Source of the DNA: Thalassolituus alkanivorans
Lineage (GTDB): Bacteria; Pseudomonadota; Gammaproteobacteria; Pseudomonadales; Oceanobacteraceae
Direction: 5' to 3'
Assembly (NCBI RefSeq): GCF_020447205.1
Contig: NZ_JAJAEL010000002.1
Coordinates: forward strand, 1-62,289
DNA: 62,289 bases
The notes under the pieces were generated by a model, which worked only from the letters and a program-made list of their open reading frames with translations, was not told the DNA's origin and did not search any database. The position numbers were made by a program, and so were the translations under genes. Of the stretch, positions 52,643-62,289 are shown piece by piece (within the stretch, counting starts at the first letter, position 1; every line of letters starts with the position of its first letter).

Positions 52643-54478
52643 ATGCCTGAATACCGTTCCAAGACCTCCACTGCAGGTCGCAATATGGCCGGAGCCCGTG
52701 CGCTGTGGCGCGCTACCGGGATGAAAGATGACGATTTCCAGAAGCCGATCATTGCTGTGGCGAACTCCTTTACCCAGTTCGTACCTGGCCACGTGCACCT
52801 GAAAGACCTGGGTCAGCTGGTTGCGCGCGAGATCGAGAAAGCCGGTGGTGTGGCAAAAGAGTTCAACACCATTGCTGTGGATGACGGTATCGCCATGGGT
52901 CACGACGGTATGCTGTACAGCCTGCCATCGCGTGAAGTGATCGCCGATTCGGTTGAATACATGGTGAACGCGCACTGCGCCGATGCCATCGTCTGTATTT
53001 CCAACTGCGACAAGATCACTCCGGGAATGCTGCTGGCGTCGCTGCGTCTGAACATTCCGGTGATCTTTGTTTCCGGTGGCCCGATGGAAGCCGGTAAAAC
53101 CAAGCTGTCTGAGCACAAGCTGGATCTGGTTGATGCGATGGTTATCGCCGCCGACGATTCTGCCAGCGATGAGAAAGTGGCCGAATACGAGCGCAGCGCC
53201 TGCCCGACCTGTGGTTCCTGCTCCGGTATGTTTACCGCGAACTCAATGAACTGCTTAACCGAAGCGCTGGGTCTGGCGCTGCCGGGTAACGGCTCGCTGC
53301 TGGCGACGCACGCCGACCGTGAACAGCTGTTCCTTGAAGCCGGTCGCCGCATCGTGGAAATCACCAAGCGTTATTACGAAGAGAACGATGAGTCAGTTCT
53401 GCCACGTTCTATCGCCAGCTTTAAAGCGTTCGAAAACGCGATGACGCTGGATATCGTGATGGGGGGTTCAACCAACACCATTCTGCACTTGCTGGCTGCC
53501 GCTCAGGAAGCCGAGTGCGACTTCGACCTGAAGGACATCGACCGTCTGTCACGTGTGGTTCCGCAGCTGTGTAAAGTGGCGCCAAACTCGCCGCTGTACC
53601 ATATGGAAGACGTACACCGTGCCGGTGGCATCATGGGTATTCTGGGTGAAATCGACCGCGCAGGTCTGCTGCACAGCGACCTGCCGACCGTACACAGCAA
53701 GACCATGAAAGAAGCGCTGGATAAGTGGGACATCATGCGCAGTCCAAGCGAAGAGGTGGTGAAGTTCTACAAAGCCGGTCCGGCCGGTATCCCGACCCAG
53801 ACTGCATTCAGCCAGAGCACCCGCTGGCCAACACTGGACGGCGACCGTGAAAACGGCTGTATCCGTAATCTGGAACACGCCTATTCGAAAGAAGGCGGCC
53901 TGGCGGTTCTGTACGGCAACATCGCCCTCGATGGCTGTGTGGTAAAAACCGCCGGTGTGGATGAATCCATTCTGGTATTCCAGGGCAAAGCGAAAATCTT
54001 CGAAAGCCAGGACGATGCGGTAAAAGGCATTCTGGCCGATGAAGTGGTTGCCGGTGATATCGTGATTATCCGCTACGAAGGCCCGAAAGGCGGCCCGGGT
54101 ATGCAGGAAATGCTGTACCCGACCTCTTACCTGAAGTCCAAGGGTCTTGGCAAAGCCTGTGCACTGCTGACCGATGGCCGCTTCTCCGGCGGTACTTCTG
54201 GTCTGTCGATTGGTCACTGCTCTCCGGAAGCTGCAGCCGGCGGTGCCATTGGCCTGCTGCAGGACGGCGATATCATCAATATTGATATCCCGAACCGTTC
54301 TATTAATGTCGATCTGAGTGCTGAAGAACTCGCACATCGTCGTCATGAGCAGGACAAAAAAGGCTGGAAACCAGCGGCCGAGCGCCCACGTAAAGTGAGC
54401 ACTGCGCTGAAGGTTTACGCTAAGTTCGCCACCAGCGCCGATAAAGGTGCGGTACGCGATAAGAGCCTGCTCGACTGA
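52643..54478 (+). CDS. ilvD: Dihydroxy-acid dehydratase
   Basis: 611 residues from ATG 52643 (GAGGGA ahead); upstream in-frame residues are not conserved. Fe-S ligands are in [12 protein letters not shown] and [12 protein letters not shown], and the C-terminal [22 protein letters not shown] and [17 protein letters not shown] are hallmarks of IlvD/Edd. It makes 2-oxoisovalerate and 2-oxo-3-methylvalerate in valine/isoleucine synthesis. The sequence LDNPRS-like Edd features are absent, supporting ilvD. Confidence 0.95.
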   Translation: MPEYRSKTSTAGRNMAGARALWRATGMKDDDFQKPIIAVANSFTQFVPGHVHLKDLGQLVAREIEKAGGVAKEFNTIAVDDGIAMGHDGMLYSLPSREVIADSVEYMVNAHCADAIVCISNCDKITPGMLLASLRLNIPVIFVSGGPMEAGKTKLSEHKLDLVDAMVIAADDSASDEKVAEYERSACPTCGSCSGMFTANSMNCLTEALGLALPGNGSLLATHADREQLFLEAGRRIVEITKRYYEENDESVLPRSIASFKAFENAMTLDIVMGGSTNTILHLLAAAQEAECDFDLKDIDRLSRVVPQLCKVAPNSPLYHMEDVHRAGGIMGILGEIDRAGLLHSDLPTVHSKTMKEALDKWDIMRSPSEEVVKFYKAGPAGIPTQTAFSQSTRWPTLDGDRENGCIRNLEHAYSKEGGLAVLYGNIALDGCVVKTAGVDESILVFQGKAKIFESQDDAVKGILADEVVAGDIVIIRYEGPKGGPGMQEMLYPTSYLKSKGLGKACALLTDGRFSGGTSGLSIGHCSPEAAAGGAIGLLQDGDIINIDIPNRSINVDLSAEELAHRRHEQDKKGWKPAAERPRKVSTALKVYAKFATSADKGAVRDKSLLD

Positions 54479-54603
54479 GCCTGTTCTGACTCCGGCCGGA
54501 AATTGACCTGCGAGACGATCTTCGGCCAGTTATAATGCCTGCACTCATTATTGTTATGGTGCGGGCATTTTTATATACGCCAGCCGCGATTCAGGAATTA
54601 TTC

Positions 54604-55863
54604 ATGCTGCGTTTTGCTTTTAACCCTTTTTCTTTTTCCACCCCACTGCTCACCGGTTTACTCAGCCTGTCACTGTTGAGTGGCTGCGCCGCTCAGCGCA
54701 TTGCCAACGAAGACAGCGTGTCGCAGGCCACCACCGAAAAGGTCAGTGAGTTAGGCAACGATTCCGAGCGTGCGCTGAGCCAGGCCGAAGCCGCTTATGC
54801 AACAGCCAGCAGCGAAGATCTGAGTTTTTATGCGCCACTGCATATGGAGCAGATTCAGCAGGCATTAAAGCAGGCGCGCAGCCATGAACTGGCCGGTGAT
54901 GCGCAAGCCAGTATTGAATCTTCTGCGCGGGTGCTGAGCCTGCTCGACAGTGCTCTTAAGAATAAAGCGCGGGCGCAATCAGCGTTATCTCCGCTGTTTG
55001 CTCAGAAGGCGGTATTGGATGAAATCAAAGCCGGCAGCGTAATGAGTGCGCGCTATCAGCGTGAAATGAAAGAGCTGCGCAGTCTGATCAGCATGATCGA
55101 AGCCGGGGAGAGCGACAAAGTCATCGATAAATCCGCAGGCGTTCTGAAATCCCTGCAGCAGCTGGAGCTGGATACCATGCTGCGCCTGCACTGGCAGCCA
55201 GCCAACGAAACGCTGGAAAAAGCCGATGACGAGGATGCCGATACTCATGCGCCTGCGACCTTCAGCGATGCCGAATTACAGGTAGAAAAAGCGGCGCAAA
55301 CCATTCGCCGTCATTATCAGGATCGTGCCCTGACGGAAAGCACGGGTAAAGAAGCTTTGCGCGCCGCACAACATGCCCTGTATATCGCCCGTGAAGCCAA
55401 AAATATTACCCGGCTGGACTCCGCTCAGGCAGAACAGGCGGCTCTGGAATTTGAAGGTTATCTGCACCAGTTAAGCATGACCTTAGGAGCCGGGGATATG
55501 CGTCATATGGCCCTGAAAGATCAGACGCTGGCCATCGTTCAGTATGCTGAAGAGCAGGCGCGTCGTAACGCGGCACAGCAAGCCACGTCACCAAACAACA
55601 GCGCAACGGCTATACCGGAGACGGCTTCTCCTGTTGTTGTTGAGCAACCGGACGCAGAAGCAGCACCGGCAGATGAGCAGCAACAGAACCCTGCCGAAGA
55701 CACGACAGCTCCTGAAGAAGCTGCGCCTGAAAAGGAGAGCAGCGCGGAGCCTGCGGCAACGGAAACCAGCGCGGTAACAACAGAGAGTGCTGAAGAGGGT
55801 GTTGAAGAGAGCGCTGAAAAAGAAGAAATAAAGCCTGCAGAAAAACCGCAGGCCGAAGATTAA
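54604..55863 (+). CDS. Lipoprotein with helical repeats and an acidic Ala/Glu/Pro tail
   Basis: 419 residues from ATG 54604. Signal peptide with lipobox LSGC, then long amphipathic helices (LSQAEAAYATASSEDLSFYAPLHMEQIQQALKQARSHELAGDAQAS) that recall DUF4398-type envelope lipoproteins, and from about residue 330 a low-complexity acidic tail rich in Ala, Glu, Pro and Thr. It would be an outer-membrane-anchored coiled-coil protein. The tail may be length-variable. Convergent with the HD-GYP gene; a shared terminator follows. Confidence 0.72.
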   Translation: MLRFAFNPFSFSTPLLTGLLSLSLLSGCAAQRIANEDSVSQATTEKVSELGNDSERALSQAEAAYATASSEDLSFYAPLHMEQIQQALKQARSHELAGDAQASIESSARVLSLLDSALKNKARAQSALSPLFAQKAVLDEIKAGSVMSARYQREMKELRSLISMIEAGESDKVIDKSAGVLKSLQQLELDTMLRLHWQPANETLEKADDEDADTHAPATFSDAELQVEKAAQTIRRHYQDRALTESTGKEALRAAQHALYIAREAKNITRLDSAQAEQAALEFEGYLHQLSMTLGAGDMRHMALKDQTLAIVQYAEEQARRNAAQQATSPNNSATAIPETASPVVVEQPDAEAAPADEQQQNPAEDTTAPEEAAPEKESSAEPAATETSAVTTESAEEGVEESAEKEEIKPAEKPQAED

Positions 55864-55874
55864 TAACCACAGCT

Positions 55875-55906
55875 AAACCCGCCGCAGAAATCTTCTGCGC
55901 GGGTTT
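55875..55906. terminator. Bidirectional terminator AAACCCGC...GCGGGTTT
   Basis: A long stem (AAACCCGC, bulged C, GCAGAA / TTCTGC, GCGGGTTT) with a 3-nt loop between the stops of convergent genes at 55863 and 55908. A/T runs on both sides allow use on either strand. Confidence 0.8.
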
Positions 55907-55907
55907 A

Positions 55908-57197
55908 TCAATCTCCCGTCATCGCATATTCAAAACCCTTAATCCGCAAACCGCGATTAATGTAATCACTCACATGCACACCAAAACAACCGCTGCGGAA
56001 TACGCCCTGGGGTTGATACGGAACACCGAAATCATCGGCCGGTGCCATGGATAAGTTCACAATGCGCTCCGGTTGTGGCTGCTTATCGGGGCCGAGAATC
56101 ATAATAACTTTAGGCTTCAGCTGGTAACCGGGATCAGCGGATAAAATAATACCCACCTCACCGTTACTCATTTCCAGCAAATACCCCGGCGGGTAAAGCC
56201 CAATCATGGAAATAAATTTTCTTACCAGCTCTTCATCAAACTGGGTACCGCGGTTACGGTTCAGTATCCGCATCGCATCCAGCGATGACATGCCCGGCTT
56301 ATAACAACGGTCACTGGTCATGGCATCATAAGCATCAGCAACGGTAACAATGCGGGTAAACAGCGATAATTTAGTGCTGTCGATACCACGCGGATAGCCT
56401 TTGCCGTCCAGCCGCTCATGATGGCTGTATGCCACATCCACAGCACCCGGATAAATATCCGAACGGCCCATTAATAATTGTTTGGCGTAAAGCGTATGCC
56501 GTGCCATCTCAGCAAATTCTTCCGGATCAAGCGGACCGGGTTTATTCAGAATTTCTGTTGGCACTTTCATCTTGCCGATATCGTGCATTAATCCGCAGAT
56601 ACCGAGATTTTCCAGCTCATAAGGGGCCAGATCCATTTGTTTACCTAACGCAATGGATAGCAGGCAAACGTTAACAGAATGCTCGGCGGTATATTCGTCC
56701 TGGTGTTTTAAACGGGTCAGCCAGAGAATCGCGTTAGGATTATTTACAACGCGTTCGACGCAATCTTTAACCGCTCTCTGTGCTTCCTGAAGATTAAATG
56801 CCTGCCCCAGCTGAGCACTGGCCAGCAGACGTTTAATCTGCAGTTTGGTCGCCTGGTAAGTGCGGTTGGCAGCACTCAGCTGCTGCGCCATTTCCTGTTT
56901 TTCAACATAGCGGGTGCGTTTTTGCGGCGCACTTTTTCCCTTCTCATCCAGCTCATTCCATTCTTCCTCGACAACATCGACGAATACCCACTTGCATAGG
57001 GTTTGAATAAGCAATAAATCATCATCGTTTTCCAGCAGGAATCCCTGAAAAAGAAAAGGTGACTCCGTCCATGGCCGGTCCAGTTCAACAATGTACATCC
57101 CGGCTGTAAGTTCCGACACGTCCATTCGCTTGCGCGTGTGTCGTTTATTGATCTGAAACTTGCGGCCATTACGCGTTGTTGTAATGGATCCGATCAT
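55908..57197 (-). CDS. HD-GYP cyclic-di-GMP phosphodiesterase
   Basis: 429 residues. An N-terminal DUF3391-like region (to ~125) is followed by an HD-GYP domain: HDIGK in LMHDIGKMKVP, then HHERLDGKGYPRG carrying the GYP. It hydrolyses c-di-GMP to GMP in the cytoplasm and thus favours a motile, planktonic state. It is monocistronic, with the shared terminator at its end. Confidence 0.9.
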   Translation of the reverse strand: MIGSITTTRNGRKFQINKRHTRKRMDVSELTAGMYIVELDRPWTESPFLFQGFLLENDDDLLLIQTLCKWVFVDVVEEEWNELDEKGKSAPQKRTRYVEKQEMAQQLSAANRTYQATKLQIKRLLASAQLGQAFNLQEAQRAVKDCVERVVNNPNAILWLTRLKHQDEYTAEHSVNVCLLSIALGKQMDLAPYELENLGICGLMHDIGKMKVPTEILNKPGPLDPEEFAEMARHTLYAKQLLMGRSDIYPGAVDVAYSHHERLDGKGYPRGIDSTKLSLFTRIVTVADAYDAMTSDRCYKPGMSSLDAMRILNRNRGTQFDEELVRKFISMIGLYPPGYLLEMSNGEVGIILSADPGYQLKPKVIMILGPDKQPQPERIVNLSMAPADDFGVPYQPQGVFRSGCFGVHVSDYINRGLRIKGFEYAMTGD

Positions 57198-57253
57198 TGA
57201 TAAATACCTTTGTTATTATTGTTATTTTAAAGGCAGTGGCTCTGTCTGGCACT

Positions 57254-58687
57254 TTATTCTCTGCAGGAGATTTGTAGCTGGTTTTTGCCGTCTTTTGTTT
57301 CAAACTGCAACCGGTTAACAATGGCGTCCGGGATTTCTGTAGGGTGATGGGTCACATACAGCAAGGTAGTGTCATGCTGTTCTGCCAGACGATTAATAAA
57401 GGCCAGAACCAGCATACGGCTGGGGTCATCCAATCCCTGACAAGGCTCATCCAGAATCAGTAATGGCGGCTGTTTGATTAATGCCCGGGCAATCAGCACC
57501 AGGCGCTGTTCACCATAGGAGAGATGCTGCAGGCTCTGGTTGGCTTTATGACGCAGGCCGATAATATCCAGCCACTGCAGCGCCAGCTGCTTATCGTCAT
57601 CACCGGTTGCCTGATACAGGCCGATGCTGTCATACAGGCCTGAAATAACGGTACTCAGCACATTGGTGGTCGCGCGGTATTCCCACTGCAGCGAAGCCGA
57701 CACCAGACCTATGTGTTTTTTAATATCCCAGATGCTTTCACCGCGTCCGCGCTGCATACCGAACAGGCGCAGGTCGTTGCGGTAACACTGTGGATTATCG
57801 CCGGTGATCAGTTGCAGCAGACTGGTTTTGCCACTGCCGTTCGGTCCCTGAATGGCCCAGTGCTCCCCGGCTTCAACGCGCCAGTTAAGGCCACTGAACA
57901 GTTCACGTTCGTCATAGCGGATGGCAACGTCTTTCATACCGACCAGAGGTTCACCTTCAGCCAGCTGCAGTGCTGAACGTCCGGCTGCAGGGAAATCCGG
58001 CAGCGGCCGGTCAAAATGCATCAGGCCACGCAGTTCCGGCTGCGCCAGTACATCGTCTTTTGTACCCTGATACAGCAGGCGGGCATCGTGCATAAAAGCA
58101 ACGTGCGTGATCCAGCCGGGTAATTCATCCAGACGGTTGGCAACCCACAACATGGCCTGCCCCTTCTGCTGCAATTCATTCAGCGCGTCACTGACGGCTT
58201 CACGGCTGATCTGATCCAGCCCCTCCAGCGGTTCATCCAGCACCAGCAGGTTGGGTTTATGGCGCAGAGCGTTAATCAGCAGCACTTTGCGGCTTTCGCC
58301 GGTCGATAACGAGCGGAAGCCCTGATTCAGCAGGTGGCGGATGCTCAGGCGATCAACCCAGCTTTCCACTTCAGCCAGAGGGGCAAGAAAATCACAGATT
58401 AATGTGCCTTTGTCCGGCGCATCATTCAGATCACTCTCGTCGTCATGGCGCTCCTGCTCAATCTGCGCGGCCTGTGCCTCCAGCGAGACGTAGGCCACCG
58501 ACTCTGGCAAATCGCAGGCTTCGCCATGACTGAGCACCACCTGATCACCGGCCAGCGCCGACAGCACGGTTTTGCCGCTGCCGTTGGTGCCGGTAATCGC
58601 CCAGTATTCACCCGGGTTCAGCTGCCACTGATCAACTTCTAAATGACGGCCATCGTGCAGACGTGCCTGAATTGCAGAAAAACGCAT
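57254..58687 (-). CDS. modF: Dual ATP-binding cassette protein, ModF/PhrA-like
   Basis: 477 residues with two ABC domains and no membrane segment. First: GTNGSGKT, signature STGESRKVLL, Walker B LLVLDEPLEGLD. Second: GPNGSGKT, signature SYGEQRLVLI, Walker B LLILDEPCQGLD. The domain layout and length fit ModF. Its role is uncertain in the family; despite the name no molybdate genes are nearby, so this is probably a cytoplasmic ATPase linked to photorepair or molybdate stress. HinT follows upstream 8 bases away. Confidence 0.75.
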   Translation of the reverse strand: MRFSAIQARLHDGRHLEVDQWQLNPGEYWAITGTNGSGKTVLSALAGDQVVLSHGEACDLPESVAYVSLEAQAAQIEQERHDDESDLNDAPDKGTLICDFLAPLAEVESWVDRLSIRHLLNQGFRSLSTGESRKVLLINALRHKPNLLVLDEPLEGLDQISREAVSDALNELQQKGQAMLWVANRLDELPGWITHVAFMHDARLLYQGTKDDVLAQPELRGLMHFDRPLPDFPAAGRSALQLAEGEPLVGMKDVAIRYDERELFSGLNWRVEAGEHWAIQGPNGSGKTSLLQLITGDNPQCYRNDLRLFGMQRGRGESIWDIKKHIGLVSASLQWEYRATTNVLSTVISGLYDSIGLYQATGDDDKQLALQWLDIIGLRHKANQSLQHLSYGEQRLVLIARALIKQPPLLILDEPCQGLDDPSRMLVLAFINRLAEQHDTTLLYVTHHPTEIPDAIVNRLQFETKDGKNQLQISCRE

Positions 58688-58694
58688 GAAAACC

Positions 58695-59039
58695 TCAGCC
58701 CGGAGGCCAGCTCAGCGAGCGACCACCAATAATGTGCAGGTGCAGATGAAAAACCGATTGGCCGGCTCCGGCACCGTTGTTTACAACCAGACGATAGGCA
58801 TCACCCAGCCCTTCCTGAGCAGCAATTTTACTGGCAGTCAGCATCAGGTGGCCGAGCAGCGCCTGATCTTCCGGCTCCGAATCACACAGACGCGGAATCG
58901 GCTTACGCGGAATCAGCAGGATGTGCATAGGTGCAGCCGGATAAAGATCGCGGAAGGCCAGACAATGCTCATCTTCATAAACCATGGTTGCCGGTAACTC
59001 ACCACGGGCGATCTTGCCGAAAATCGTATCCTCAGACAT
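58695..59039 (-). CDS. hinT: HIT family nucleotide-binding protein
   Basis: 114 residues. IFGKIARGELPATMVYEDEHCLAFRDLYPAAPMHILLIPRKPI leads to the histidine triad HLHLHIIGG. HinT hydrolases cleave AMP-lysine and nucleoside phosphoramidates. Starts 8 bases beyond the ModF-like gene on the same strand, so the two may be co-transcribed. Confidence 0.93.
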   Translation of the reverse strand: MSEDTIFGKIARGELPATMVYEDEHCLAFRDLYPAAPMHILLIPRKPIPRLCDSEPEDQALLGHLMLTASKIAAQEGLGDAYRLVVNNGAGAGQSVFHLHLHIIGGRSLSWPPG

Positions 59040-59237
59040 GGGTAACTCCTTTACTGGAAAGCAGCAACCATAGGAAAAATTGATGAATATGACAATGACC
59101 AGACATTCAGTTAACGCGTCCTTTGGTTTCAGATCCGGTTGGTTTCAGATTCAGCCCGGCCTCTTATGACCATGACAGCATGGCGGGGCTTGGGTACGAT
59201 GGTATCAATAAAATAAAAATCACCACAGGAACCTAAC

Positions 59238-60266
59238 ATGACCCCGATACTGCGCATCTTTGCTGCCGGGCTGCTGGCTTTGTCTGCGCTGTGCCAGGCT
59301 GACACCAGCGATAACCCGGTAACCGCCTTTGAGTGGCAGGCTTTTCCCTACGAACAAGCGCCTTATGACTATGCCGGCGAGCGGCTGAACGAATACTGGT
59401 TTCAGCTTAACCGCGCAACGGATTACCCCTTCCCAAATGCGGATTATTTATCAGCCGTACTGAGCAGTAATCCAGAGCTGAGACTGGCGACCCCGGAATT
59501 TGAATCGGTGGAACAACTGGCGGGAAAACTTCAGCAAGCCTGGCGTGAATTTTATAAAGGCAATTTTCAGGCGGCCGCCAGACAGGGGTACGCGATAGGA
59601 CCGCTGGGACACGGCGTGGCATTTTATTCTCAGGCAACTTACGGCCTGCGTCTGGAAAATGATAAAGACAAACGTCATGCGCTATGGGAAGACATTATTG
59701 CCCGCCATGAAAAGACTGCGGCATTAACGCAGCATGACATTATGGCCCGCTATTTTGCCTTTTATGCCATGGCCCGTCTGAGTGAAGAAATTTCCTCCCC
59801 TACCGTGCTCAGCCGCGGTTATATGGACACCATGACCAGCGAGCTGAACACGATGGCAGAAGCCGAACCCTACAATGTGTTTGTGCTGGCTGCCAAAGGC
59901 TCAATGGATGCCGGCATCGTGCGTAAAATGGGGCATTTTATGGGGCGCATGGCCTACGGTGCAGATGATCAGGTAGTAGAGAACTATTACAACGCCGCAC
60001 TCGCCCAGAACCGTTTAATTGCCAATGTTCATCTGGAAGCTGCGCAGAGCCTGCTTTATATCTACAAACAGAAAGCGCTCGACCGCGCCCTTGAACAGAT
60101 GCGTATAGCCGCAGGTATTGCCCCCATTTCGGCGATGGAAGCACTGGACAGCTTCCATGCGAAAAAGCTGCTGAAAGAGCTGGAAGAAATAAAACAGGAT
60201 AACGGCATCGGACTGCGTGATTATATTAAACGCGGTACGGAGTCGGGCAAAAACTACTACCTGTGA
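59238..60266 (+). CDS. Exported helical-repeat protein
   Basis: 342 residues with a signal peptide (cleavage after CQA, about residue 21). The mature protein is mostly helical, with TPR/SEL1-like pairs (FYKGNFQAAARQGYAIGPLGHG, ALAQNRLIANVHLEAAQSLLYIYKQK). A periplasmic scaffolding or binding role is plausible; the family is not recognised. A terminator follows 25 bases after the stop. Confidence 0.7.
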   Translation: MTPILRIFAAGLLALSALCQADTSDNPVTAFEWQAFPYEQAPYDYAGERLNEYWFQLNRATDYPFPNADYLSAVLSSNPELRLATPEFESVEQLAGKLQQAWREFYKGNFQAAARQGYAIGPLGHGVAFYSQATYGLRLENDKDKRHALWEDIIARHEKTAALTQHDIMARYFAFYAMARLSEEISSPTVLSRGYMDTMTSELNTMAEAEPYNVFVLAAKGSMDAGIVRKMGHFMGRMAYGADDQVVENYYNAALAQNRLIANVHLEAAQSLLYIYKQKALDRALEQMRIAAGIAPISAMEALDSFHAKKLLKELEEIKQDNGIGLRDYIKRGTESGKNYYL

Positions 60267-60290
60267 TAAAACAGCTTGTGCTGTGATGAT

Positions 60291-60317
60291 AAAAAGCCTG
60301 CAAATGCAGGCTTTTTA
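60291..60317. terminator. Bidirectional terminator AAAAAGCCTGCA / TGCAGGCTTTTT
   Basis: A 12-bp perfect stem with a 2-nt apparent loop (60291-60302, 60305-60316) and A/T runs on both sides, between the convergent repeat-protein and GST-like genes. Confidence 0.88.
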
Positions 60318-60329
60318 TTTATCTCCGCG

Positions 60330-61100
60330 TTACAGCGACAAAGGCAACTCCAGATAGCTCTGGTAGATAAAGTCGCGATGCTCAAGCAGCCTTTCATCCA
60401 GTGCAGCGAGAATACGCTCATCAAGAGCAGAAAAGGCACTGCGGATTGGCGCAGGCATCGGGCACACCTCTTCCGCTAACGGACGGAACAGCGCCATAAA
60501 ACAGGCCGCATAAATATCCACTGCACTGAGCTGCTCACCATAATAAAACCGGCTGCCCTGTTGCTGCTGTTCCTGCAGGCGCTTACTCAGTTTATTCAGC
60601 AACCTGACAATCTCCGGCACATACTGCCCGGCATTAGCGGCATCATAACCGTATTTTTTACCAAGATAGCCGGCTACCGGTGGTGGAAATCCCTCAAATC
60701 CCTGCAGGCCACGGTGCACGGCATCAAGACGGCGGAACCAGCCCAGACCATTCACTCCACAGATTTCCGCACACAGCGTCAGCACTTCCGTTCTGTGCGG
60801 ATCTTCTGCAGGTAATAATGCCGGCTCCGGGCTCAGACGCTCTGCCAGCAGCAGAATTTCCTGCCAGTCGCTGCGTGGTGCTTCGTCATTCAGCATAAGC
60901 ACCGGCGCATTTCTGCAACCGGTCCAGGCAGCCATCGCATCATCGCGCTGATCCAGACGAACCGCGAACCAATTGAGACCTTTAATCTTCAGAATGCCCT
61001 CCGCAGCTTCACCCCAGGGACTGGGAATGCCGCCAACCACAACCATGCGCAGCCCATCAGCCTGACGTGCCTGCTCTAATCCAACATAATTTACCGGCAT
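60330..61100 (-). CDS. Glutathione S-transferase-like protein
   Basis: 256 residues. A thioredoxin-like N domain (PSPWGEAAEGILKIKGLNWFAVRL) with NAPVLMLND supplying the cis-Pro position, then a helical C domain (FYYGEQLSAVDIYAACFMALFRP) with the conserved Asp of the GST N-capping box. The active-site Ser/Cys at the N-terminus is not obvious. It is divergent from the LysR gene starting at 61200 and could be its target. Substrate unknown. Confidence 0.78.
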   Translation of the reverse strand: MPVNYVGLEQARQADGLRMVVVGGIPSPWGEAAEGILKIKGLNWFAVRLDQRDDAMAAWTGCRNAPVLMLNDEAPRSDWQEILLLAERLSPEPALLPAEDPHRTEVLTLCAEICGVNGLGWFRRLDAVHRGLQGFEGFPPPVAGYLGKKYGYDAANAGQYVPEIVRLLNKLSKRLQEQQQQGSRFYYGEQLSAVDIYAACFMALFRPLAEEVCPMPAPIRSAFSALDERILAALDERLLEHRDFIYQSYLELPLSL

Positions 61101-61199
61101 CAGAAATCCTTATGTATTTTATATTTAAAGGAATAATGTTTTACGCAGCACGGTATTTCAAACGACAATCTCTGAAGTCAGATTCAGAATTTCTTAACT

Positions 61200-62087
61200 A
61201 TGAAACCATATCGTAAAGCACCACCACTGCAGTATCTGCCGGCTTTTGTTAAATCGGCACAGTTGCGCAGCTTCAAGCATGCCGCCATGCAGCTGAATAT
61301 CACGCCGTCAGCAATCAGCCAGCAAATCAAAGCACTGGAGGAAAATATTGGCCTGAGTCTGTTTAAACGCAGCCAGCGGGAGCTGCAACTCACACAGGCC
61401 GGTGCGAGTTTTTACGAAACCGCAGCCAGAGCACTCAGCGCGTACGAGAGTGGCTGGGAGGAGTTCTGCGGCCAATATATTTCAGCGACCATCCACCTGA
61501 GCATGATCTCCTATGTCGCCAATGAGATTGTTATTCCCCGTCTCGCAGAATTCCGCCAGGCATATCCGCAGATTGATCTGATTATTCACACCAGCATGGC
61601 CACAGAAAACCTGCAGGATAAAACCCTGGATGCGGCGATACGCTTCGGCACACCGCCCTGGGCCGGCCACGATGCGCAGCTGATCTGTCCGGCCTACGCC
61701 GTGCCTGTTGCCAGCAGCGAATATGTGCAACAGAACAAAGAGAAAGATAAAAACTGGCAGCAGCACAGCCTGATTCACGGCCGTAACGGCTTTGACGACT
61801 GGCAGGCGTTTGGCGGGGTCAGCGGCAAGCCGGCGGATAGCAATCCGCCGTTATATTTCGACAGCTACGACGCCGGTCTGTGCGCCGCAAAAGCGGGCCT
61901 TGGGGTTGCGCTTGCCATCTTACCGATCTCAGCGCATGAACTGCGTTCAGGACGCTTACAGGCGTTTGCCGATCAACCGCTGGAGTGCAGGGCAGGATTT
62001 TATTTCGTCAGTAAACCGAACGACCATAAACAGAAGGACTATGAGCGTGTGAATAGGTGGTTGTGCGGAGTCTTTGCTGCGCTGTAA
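61200..62087 (+). CDS. LysR-family transcriptional regulator (GcvA-like)
   Basis: 295 residues. N-terminal winged HTH (LPAFVKSAQLRSFKHAAMQLNITPSAISQQIKALEENIGLSLFKR) and a periplasmic-binding-protein-like effector domain (DAAIRFGTPPW). It lies divergent from the GST-like gene with 99 bases between starts, the usual LysR arrangement. Effector unknown. Confidence 0.88.
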   Translation: MKPYRKAPPLQYLPAFVKSAQLRSFKHAAMQLNITPSAISQQIKALEENIGLSLFKRSQRELQLTQAGASFYETAARALSAYESGWEEFCGQYISATIHLSMISYVANEIVIPRLAEFRQAYPQIDLIIHTSMATENLQDKTLDAAIRFGTPPWAGHDAQLICPAYAVPVASSEYVQQNKEKDKNWQQHSLIHGRNGFDDWQAFGGVSGKPADSNPPLYFDSYDAGLCAAKAGLGVALAILPISAHELRSGRLQAFADQPLECRAGFYFVSKPNDHKQKDYERVNRWLCGVFAAL

Positions 62088-62176
62088 GTTTATCTGGCGC
62101 GTTATTTTTCTATTTTTCAGACAAAGACTGAATGGCAGGATGTTGCTCAGCACAGCTTTCTTACGGGCAAAGAAAA

Positions 62177-62204
62177 AGCCCCAGTAACTTTCGTTACTGG
62201 GGCT
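62177..62204 (-). terminator. rRNA operon terminator AGCCCCAGTAAC / GTTACTGGGGCT
   Basis: A 12-bp perfect stem with a 4-nt loop. On the minus strand it follows the 5S 3' end by about 11 bases and leads into TTTTTCTTT. Confidence 0.93.
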
Positions 62205-62214
62205 TTGAATAAGA

Positions 62215-62289
62215 GCTTGACGATGACCTACTCTCACATGGGGAAGCCCCACACTACCATCGGCGATGCTGCGTTTCACTTCTGAGTTC
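62215..62289 (-). rRNA. rrf: 5S ribosomal RNA, 3' portion (cut by window edge)
   Basis: The minus strand reads as the 3' ~75 nt of gammaproteobacterial 5S rRNA: GAACTCAGAAGTGAAACGC, then the GTAGTGTGGGG and CCCCATGTGAGAGTAGG helices and a CGTCAAGC 3' end at 62215. The rest of the operon (16S, 23S) lies beyond the window on the same strand. Confidence 0.97.

Noticed and set aside
53549-54346. 265-residue ORF antisense to ilvD
   Set aside because: Shadow of ilvD; no start signal or family sequence.

Overview
The window comes from a moderate-GC gammaproteobacterium, most like marine Oceanospirillales (Thalassolituus/Oceanobacter type). This is inferred from gene content (atu acyclic-terpenoid operon, BCCT osmolyte transporter, argS-SPOR pair, HD-GYP protein) and from intergenic inverted-repeat families; no 16S is present. 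It ends inside an rRNA operon, with the 3' part of 5S on the minus strand.

Layout. (1) 1-2984 is the tail of a genomic island: the right end of an IS3-family element sitting in a broken gene, a serine resolvase with an upstream dyad site, a DUF3800 protein, a small acidic-tailed protein between two 95-bp repeats, and an 18-nt tRNA-Leu-like 3' end that probably marks the attachment site. (2) 3030-3783 is a gene-free stretch with four TTATNCACA DnaA-type boxes. (3) 3784-8933 holds a Na/Pi cotransporter-PhoU protein with a coiled-coil partner, then a three-gene cassette of two paralogous small proteins and a DyP-type peroxidase. (4) 9012-12251 (minus) is an ECF42-like sigma factor with DGPF/YCII target genes and a TGTCGA-N17-CGAT promoter between them. 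(5) 12271-22062 is a TetR regulator divergent from an atuACDEF-like operon plus an SDR and an isomerase-like protein, a route for geranyl/citronellyl-CoA breakdown. (6) 22305-31028 holds a secreted beta-gamma-crystallin/PLC-like protein, a CLCA_X-type metallopeptidase-like protein, a two-component system, a DNA glycosylase, a possible 39-aa membrane peptide, and an exonuclease with a cNMP/CBS/nucleotidyltransferase protein.

(7) 31073-43509 carries a BCCT transporter, hydrolase, RecQ-like helicase, AraC regulator divergent from a fatty-acid hydroxylase-type protein, several envelope proteins of unknown role, a SPOR protein and argS, with a MITE-like imperfect palindrome between the last two. 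(8) 44063-48697 has azoR, a hairpin-rich repeat cluster, an RNase J-like nuclease, a lipoprotein and azlCD. (9) 48970-52222 is a CCWGG restriction-modification island (vsr, dcm, EcoRII-like nuclease) inserted at the 3' end of a small gene. (10) 52643-62087 is ordinary chromosome: ilvD, lipoprotein, HD-GYP phosphodiesterase, ModF-like ATPase, HinT, a repeat protein, a GST-like protein and a LysR regulator.

The parts most worth following are the DyP cassette, the sigma/DGPF regulon with its visible promoter, the island boundary with its 95-bp repeats, the restriction-modification insertion point, and the intergenic palindromes.
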